In this document: in pieces, positions 5,346 through 9,549 of the stretch
Numbering within the stretch: the first letter of the stretch is position 1
Layout: each line of letters starts with the position of its first letter
Origin: Candidatus Bathyarchaeota archaeon
GTDB taxonomy: Archaea; Thermoproteota; Bathyarchaeia; RBG-16-48-13; JAGMEO01
DNA length: 9,549 bases
Assembly (NCBI GenBank): GCA_023128135.1
Contig: JAGMEO010000015.1
Location: forward strand, 1-9,549
Reading direction: 5' to 3'
Translations under genes and position numbers: made by a program
The notes under the pieces: generated by a model
Databases searched by the model: none
Seen by the model: only the letters and a program-made list of their open reading frames with translations
Told to the model about the DNA's origin: nothing

Positions 5346-6623
5346 TTAAATAATTTGTTGTTTTTGGATCCCCCATTTTTTTAATCTATTTTTTACCTTT
5401 TTTTCTATTTCTTTTATTGTCAATTTTTTAATTTCTGTAGGTTTGAAAGTCCCGATATCAGTTATATAACAATTAATTAATTTTGGTGGTGTAATATCGA
5501 AAGCTGGATTGTAAATTGTTGTATTTCCTTTTTTAGGAACAGTTTTATTTGAAATGTTTTTTTCAAGAGGCCATTGTATTAATGCTTTTTCAGATAATAT
5601 CCTACGATCTTTTTTATCTTTTGCTTCTAAACGATAATAATATAATATTTCTTCTTTGTTTCTTTCCTCGATTGGAATGTTGTCACCTTTCTCTGTTTTT
5701 AGATCAAATGTGGAAACGCCTGTAGCAACATAAAAAGGTATTTTATAAGCTGAAGAAATTATTGCCACATCATGCGTTCCAATTTTATTTGCTAAGGATC
5801 CATCTTTTGAGACTCTATCAGCGCCAACCATTATCTTAGTAATATTATAACGTTTAATTGCGCTACTTATCATATTATCAGTAATAATGATTACTGGGAC
5901 ATTTGCTTTAAGAAGCTCCCATGTCGTTAGTTTAAATCCTTGAGATCTTGGGCGTGTCTCCTTTGAGATTACTAAAAGATCAATACCTTCAGCAACAGCT
6001 TCTTCAATCATTCCTAAAGCATGTCCACCATAAGACGACGAAAGTGAACCTGCATTACAATGTGTTAATATAACATCGCCGTCTTCTAGATACTTTCGAC
6101 CTTCATGTCTAAGAAATGAACATAATATTAAATCATTAGTTAGAATAAAATCTGCTTTATCTTTAACAGCTTGAACTGCATCGTCAATATTCATTGTGTC
6201 TTTAAATTTTTGTTCTGCTGCTTCAAATGTTTTATCAACCGCCCACATAAGAGGTGCTGCTGTCGGTCTTGCCGATTTTATAATTTCACCAGCATTTTTT
6301 AATTCCGATAAAAACATTTTACTATTAGAAGCCAAGGAGTTGGCTGCCAATAGCATACTATATGCAGCAGCAATACCTATCGCCTGTGATCCTCGAACTA
6401 TCATGTTTCTAATACCCGAAAAAGCTGCCTCCTTCCAATCTGCTGTCATCCATGTCAAGGTATCAAATGGTAATTTTGTTTGATCTAAGAGGATGAGTTT
6501 TTGTTTATCGTTATCAAATCTAACAGTTAATGGTATTCTAGTCTTTTGATGAACATAAGTTCCTAGTTTATTATCAAAAACTAGACCAATATCAGAAAAA
6601 ACACGTTCTATGTTTATTACCAT
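5346..6623 (-). CDS. mtnA: MtnA-family aldose-phosphate isomerase (methylthioribose-1-phosphate isomerase-like), with insertion
   Basis: Member of the MtnA/eIF2B-like isomerase family, which converts 5-methylthioribose-1-phosphate to the ribulose form in methionine salvage; archaeal relatives also act on ribose-1,5-bisphosphate in nucleoside degradation. Motifs: LLDQTKLP (45-52), RGSQAIGIAAAY (77-88), ARPTAAPLMWA (118-128), THCNAG with the likely catalytic Cys189, ETRPRSQG (222-229), ITDN (247-250), VGADR with the likely catalytic Asp269, ANKIGT (278-283) and YNPAFDITPP (371-380). At 425 residues it exceeds the usual 340-370: there is an N-terminal extension of about 35 residues and a lysine-rich insertion of about 45 residues (325-368) before YNPAFD. 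The usual Pro of RGAPAIG is Gln here. It starts at ATG 6623, where a TATA-like box predicts a leaderless mRNA. The exact substrate cannot be fixed from sequence. Confidence 0.88.
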   Translation of the reverse strand: MVINIERVFSDIGLVFDNKLGTYVHQKTRIPLTVRFDNDKQKLILLDQTKLPFDTLTWMTADWKEAAFSGIRNMIVRGSQAIGIAAAYSMLLAANSLASNSKMFLSELKNAGEIIKSARPTAAPLMWAVDKTFEAAEQKFKDTMNIDDAVQAVKDKADFILTNDLILCSFLRHEGRKYLEDGDVILTHCNAGSLSSSYGGHALGMIEEAVAEGIDLLVISKETRPRSQGFKLTTWELLKANVPVIIITDNMISSAIKRYNITKIMVGADRVSKDGSLANKIGTHDVAIISSAYKIPFYVATGVSTFDLKTEKGDNIPIEERNKEEILYYYRLEAKDKKDRRILSEKALIQWPLEKNISNKTVPKKGNTTIYNPAFDITPPKLINCYITDIGTFKPTEIKKLTIKEIEKKVKNRLKKWGIQKQQII

Positions 6624-6639
6624 ATTGATTGCCCATATT

Positions 6640-6649
6640 TATTTTATAA
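6640..6649 (-). promoter_or_regulatory. TATA box of mtnA, predicting a leaderless transcript
   Basis: TTATAAAATA on the minus strand, centred about 22 nt upstream of the mtnA ATG. With archaeal spacing, transcription would begin at or next to the start codon, in keeping with the lack of a good Shine-Dalgarno there. Confidence 0.5.
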
Positions 6650-6709
6650 TCTATATTATTGATATGATAACACATCCTTTTTACGAAAAACCAGTCAGTA
6701 TCTTAAAAT

Positions 6710-6937
6710 TTAGACCCATGATCTTGAAAGACGCCATAATTCAGATTGCCCCTTATCGATTTCTTGTTGAATTTTATCTTTCTTTTCTTTAAGCCAAACT
6801 AAACGTTTTCTTAAAGCGATTATCATCGCCTGATCATCGTCAGCTCGACCTATATATTCTTCTCGAAGCTTTCCTTTATTCCAATACGTATAATAAATAT
6901 ACGAATGCCCTCTTACCTTTTTCTTTACTATCGGCAT
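6710..6937 (-). CDS. Small hypothetical protein, 75 residues, beta-strand head and coiled-coil tail
   Basis: Starts at ATG 6937. The N-terminal third (KKKVRGHSYIYYTYW, then GKLREEYIG) looks like a beta-hairpin rich in Tyr and basic residues. The remainder (about 35-70) is a charged amphipathic helix, probably a coiled coil (RKRLVWLKEKKDKIQQEIDKG). Similar 'hYYYxYxxxGKxxxxYIG' heads occur in small archaeal proteins and at the N-terminus of some transposases, but there is no catalytic domain here and I cannot assign a function. It sits 86 nt upstream of mtnA on the same strand and divergent from DP1. Only a weak purine run precedes the start. Confidence 0.7.
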   Translation of the reverse strand: MPIVKKKVRGHSYIYYTYWNKGKLREEYIGRADDDQAMIIALRKRLVWLKEKKDKIQQEIDKGQSELWRLSRSWV

Positions 6938-7134
6938 TTCTCATTCCATAGTTCAATTGTTTTGTTATCACAACTATATGATATTAAACTTAATTGTTAG
7001 ATGACAGTGAATAATTTAACTAACTATGATTCATAATAAACTAGTAATCTAAAATTTATACAATTTTCTTTTATTTAAATGTCTGAAAAAACAATAAATT
7101 TAGATTTAGTTGTTAGAATAAGATGTTAGATTAA
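6938..7134. promoter_or_regulatory. Divergent AT-rich intergenic region between the 75-residue gene and DP1
   Basis: No gene is visible in these 197 nt. Minus-strand TTTAATAT (6981-6988) could be the TATA box of the small gene. On the plus strand TTATTTAAAT (7071-7080) or ATAAATTTA (about 7093-7102) could serve DP1. The motif (T/A)TGTTAGA recurs at about 6994, 7110 and 7122 and may be only AT-rich background. No terminator or structured RNA stands out. Confidence 0.3.
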
Positions 7135-7142
7135 GGTTTTAA

Positions 7143-7149
7143 GAGGAAG
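7143..7149 (+). promoter_or_regulatory. Ribosome binding site proposed for the extended DP1 start
   Basis: GAGGAAG, 9 nt before CTG 7159. It is the only purine-rich Shine-Dalgarno-like stretch between the upstream stop (7132) and TTG 7273, and supports translation beginning near 7159. Confidence 0.45.
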
Positions 7150-7158
7150 AATTTAACT

Positions 7159-8691
7159 CTGATCGAAAATATCAAAAAAGCTTTATGCATTTTAATTGAA
7201 TCTGGCTATCAAGTTGATAATGAAGCTTTTATTCTTTTACAAAACGTTCAAGAAACAACTGATATAGAAGAATTGGTAAAACGCCTAGTAAATAAATTAG
7301 ATCAACTTTCAACTAAACCAATAGTTATAACGAAACAATTGTTAATTGAAGAATTAGATAATTTTAAGGAATTAGAAGAGGATTTCACCAGGTCAACCCC
7401 ATTTAAAACCGGGATAAAAAGTTTCCAACCCTATGCTAAAGATGTTAAATCTGAGATTAAAATAATTGCGGATCCAAAAGCACAAATTGATATGAAGGGC
7501 AAAACAGATGATTTTTTAAAATATTTCCGTAATCGTTACAAGAGAATTGAGCGGATTCTTAAAGAACGTGCGGATGTACGAGACGTTATATCAATTAGTG
7601 ATGCTCTTAAGGTTTCAATAAATGAAGAAGTAAAAATCATTGGAATTGTAACTCAAAAGAGGGAGAGAAAGAATACAATATTATTACAAATTGAAGATTT
7701 AACTTCAACAGCAACTGTTTTTATATCTCCAAAAACAAACAGAAGTGTTATTGATGAAGCTGAAAGCATTCTGTGTGATCAAGTTATCTGCGTTCTTGTG
7801 AAAAAAAGTAAAAATGATCTTTTTATAGCTCAGAAACTTATATTGCCTGATATTCCGAAGAGAGTAACTCAAAGATCTTCTGAAAACATATGTGCTGTTC
7901 TTATTTCTGATTTACATGTTGGAAGTAAAACATTTCTAAAAAAAGAATTTTCAAGATTCATTTCTTGGATCAATGGCGAGATAGGGAATAATAACCAAAG
8001 AGTGCTTGCTGGAAGAGTAAAATATGTAATAATAGCAGGCGATCTCGTTGATGGAATAGGAGTGTATCCTAATCAAGAGAGAGAATTATCTATTAATAAT
8101 ATTTATGAACAATACGAAATTGTTGCTAGGTTTCTTGAACAGATCCCTGAGTATGTTGATATAATTGTGATACCAGGAAACCATGATGCTACAAGGCAGG
8201 CGCTACCACAACCTGCTATTCCAAAAAAATATGTAGAGCCACTTATTAATTTGGATAATTTAATTTTACTAGGGAATCCAGCTAGAATTCAATTACATGG
8301 TGTTTCTATATTGGTCTATCATGGACAAAGTTTAGATGATATTATTGGTTCAGTTCCAAAGATTACTTATCAAAATTTAGATAGATCAATTTCAAAAGCG
8401 ATGAAACTTCTTCTTAGAAGTCGTCATTTGGCTCCAGTTTATGGTAATAAAACTTCATTAGCTCCTGAATCTAAAGACCAATTGATTATTGAAAATGTTC
8501 CTGACATTTTACATATGGGTCATGTACATGTATTTGGCTATGAAAATTATAGGGGAACATTAATAATAAACTCTGGAACTTGGCAAACGCAAACAGATTA
8601 TCAAAGAAAAAAAGATGTCACACCAACACCGGCTATAGCACCAATAATTAATTTAAAAACTTTTGAACTATTTCCAAAAATGTTTTTTTGA
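7159..8691 (+). CDS. polB: DNA polymerase D small subunit DP1 (3'-5' exonuclease), probable non-AUG start
   Basis: Small subunit of PolD; a Mre11-like phosphodiesterase giving 3'-5' proofreading. Numbering from TTG 7273: OB fold about 101-190 (ISISDALKV, KIIGIVTQKR), then phosphoesterase motifs SDLHVG (212-217), GDLVDG (256-261), GNHD (302-305), VYHGQS (348-353), GHVH (416-419) and NSGTWQ (433-438); metal ligands look intact. The frame is open back to 7135, and residues upstream of TTG 7273 read ALCILIESGYQVDNEAF, ILLQNVQETTDIEEL, aligning with the N-terminal domain of known DP1 (for example the Pyrococcus protein). There is no in-frame ATG, GTG or TTG upstream of 7273. CTG 7159, 9 nt after a GAGGAAG, is the best candidate and gives 510 residues; a sequence error at the real start is the alternative. 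The reading from 7273 gives 472. Pairs with DP2 on the opposite strand. Confidence 0.93.
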   Translation: MIENIKKALCILIESGYQVDNEAFILLQNVQETTDIEELVKRLVNKLDQLSTKPIVITKQLLIEELDNFKELEEDFTRSTPFKTGIKSFQPYAKDVKSEIKIIADPKAQIDMKGKTDDFLKYFRNRYKRIERILKERADVRDVISISDALKVSINEEVKIIGIVTQKRERKNTILLQIEDLTSTATVFISPKTNRSVIDEAESILCDQVICVLVKKSKNDLFIAQKLILPDIPKRVTQRSSENICAVLISDLHVGSKTFLKKEFSRFISWINGEIGNNNQRVLAGRVKYVIIAGDLVDGIGVYPNQERELSINNIYEQYEIVARFLEQIPEYVDIIVIPGNHDATRQALPQPAIPKKYVEPLINLDNLILLGNPARIQLHGVSILVYHGQSLDDIIGSVPKITYQNLDRSISKAMKLLLRSRHLAPVYGNKTSLAPESKDQLIIENVPDILHMGHVHVFGYENYRGTLIINSGTWQTQTDYQRKKDVTPTPAIAPIINLKTFELFPKMFF

Positions 8692-8720
8692 TATAATAAA
8701 TATATGATAAATATCAAACA

Positions 8721-9549
8721 ATGGATGAAAAGCTTTTGATTTTTAAAAAACCAAAGTTTGGTTTCTATCTTTCTGGTACCGATTTTAAACAATTGCTTAA
8801 CATTGCAAAATCTGTTGAAGACGAGGATTTGATTCTATTTAGGCTCCAGATTACCTTGCATCAGCTAATTTGAAAAGAGGACATTTGAATGTATGGAGTT
8901 GTCTTACTGCGTACGCGATGGTTACTGAGAAAGTTCATCTTGTAACATTAGTAACAGATCCTTGTAGAATGCATCCCACAGTGTTAGCACAAACTGTTAT
9001 TACAATAGACAAAATATCTAATGGATGAATAATTTTAGGAATTGGTGCTGGAGAAGCAATGAATTTGAAACCATACGGAAACCATATGATAATAGAGTTG
9101 CACGATTAAAAGAAAGCATTCAAGTAATGAAAGGATTATGAACAAATGAATGGTTTGATTATCAAGGTCAATATTTCAAATTATCTCCTGCTCATCTTCA
9201 AATAATTCCAGTTCAAAAACCATTTCCACCAATTTTTATTTCAGCTTTATCTCCAAATAGTAGAATAATTGCTGCTTCCGAAGGCAATGGGTGGGTATCG
9301 TTGACAACTTCACCAAAAATGATTAAGGAAGATCTAGTAAAAATTCAAAATATAGCTAAAAAAAAGAGATAAAGATATTTCGAACTTTGAAGTTGTGTTT
9401 TTTTCAGCGTTTTTTGTAGCTGATGATTATGAAGAATTTGAAAATATGGTGAAATCTAACGCACGACATGGTTTAGCGGTATGGCCTAAGAATTTAATAC
9501 GCTTGGTTATAATTCTCGAGATGAATATGATTATTCTAATATTATTCCA
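8721..9549 (+). pseudogene. Decayed LLM-class (F420-type) flavin-dependent oxidoreductase, runs off right edge
   Basis: Pieced together across frames, the translation matches bacterial-luciferase-like, F420-dependent oxidoreductases (Mer relatives): KFGFYLSGTDFKQLL at the start, then IWAPDYLA (Trp lost), RMHPTVLAQTVITIDKISNG, GIGAGEAMNLKPYG, RVARLKESIQVMKG, FDYQGQYFKL, PPIFISALSP. Frame breaks lie near 8824, 9082, 9360-9370 and 9505. Stop codons replace expected residues at about 8837 (TAG for Trp), 9026 (TGA for Arg of the NGR motif) and 9138 (TGA for Trp). The ATG at 8721 gives only a 49-residue product. Neighbouring genes are intact over long spans, so this is real decay rather than poor sequence. 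It follows DP1 by 29 nt and has no clear ribosome site. The start and most of the barrel are present; the C-terminus lies beyond the window. Confidence 0.88.

Noticed and set aside
6196..6483. Plus-strand open frame opposite mtnA
   Set aside because: It is antisense to conserved isomerase motifs and has no own ribosome site.
9026..9140. UGA codons in the oxidoreductase read as selenocysteine or a recoded amino acid
   Set aside because: They replace Arg and Trp rather than Cys, other stops and frame breaks are present, and neighbouring genes use UGA as an ordinary stop (DP1).

Overview
The window is from an archaeal chromosome, AT-rich (about one third G+C by eye). The signature genes are both subunits of the archaeal replicative DNA polymerase D (DP1 and DP2), a geranylgeranylglyceryl phosphate synthase for ether lipids, an Elf1-type zinc-ribbon elongation factor, and a tRNA whose introns carry bulge-helix-bulge motifs. 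PolD excludes most Crenarchaeota. The DP2 sequence style and group II-like GGGP synthase suggest a TACK or Asgard lineage (for example Bathyarchaeia-like). That placement is inference and only moderately secure.

Left third, minus strand: Elf1-like factor (3436-3672), GGGP synthase (2651-3403), and DP2 (from about 2500 off the left edge). The first two lie 32 nt apart and look like one transcript. DP2 is cut by the window before its catalytic carboxylate motif.

Middle, plus strand: a divergent promoter region (about 3673-3790) with a 16-bp palindrome drives an unplaced short ORF (3780-4001), a conserved-looking 170-residue protein with a possible helix-turn-helix (3971-4483), and an HTH plus twin-CBS regulator (4545-5114). 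A minus-strand tRNA-Ser(CGA) follows (5126-5254). It appears to hold two short introns, one at the non-canonical position 32/33 and one in the variable arm. Each shows a 4-bp central helix with two 3-nt bulges, and removing both gives a textbook serine tRNA.

Right third: an MtnA-family isomerase (5346-6623, minus, probably leaderless), a 75-residue small protein (6710-6937, minus), DP1 (about 7159-8691, plus), and a decaying LLM-class (F420-type) oxidoreductase pseudogene running off the right edge.

The genes cover replication (DP1, DP2), transcription elongation (Elf1), lipid synthesis (GGGPS), sugar-phosphate/methionine salvage or nucleoside recycling (MtnA family) and regulation. No mobile element, CRISPR array or defence system is visible. 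The most notable features are the doubly interrupted tRNA and the scarcity of AUG starts. Of the intact genes only two clearly start with ATG; the others need TTG or GTG, and in two cases ATC or CTG, some with good Shine-Dalgarno support.
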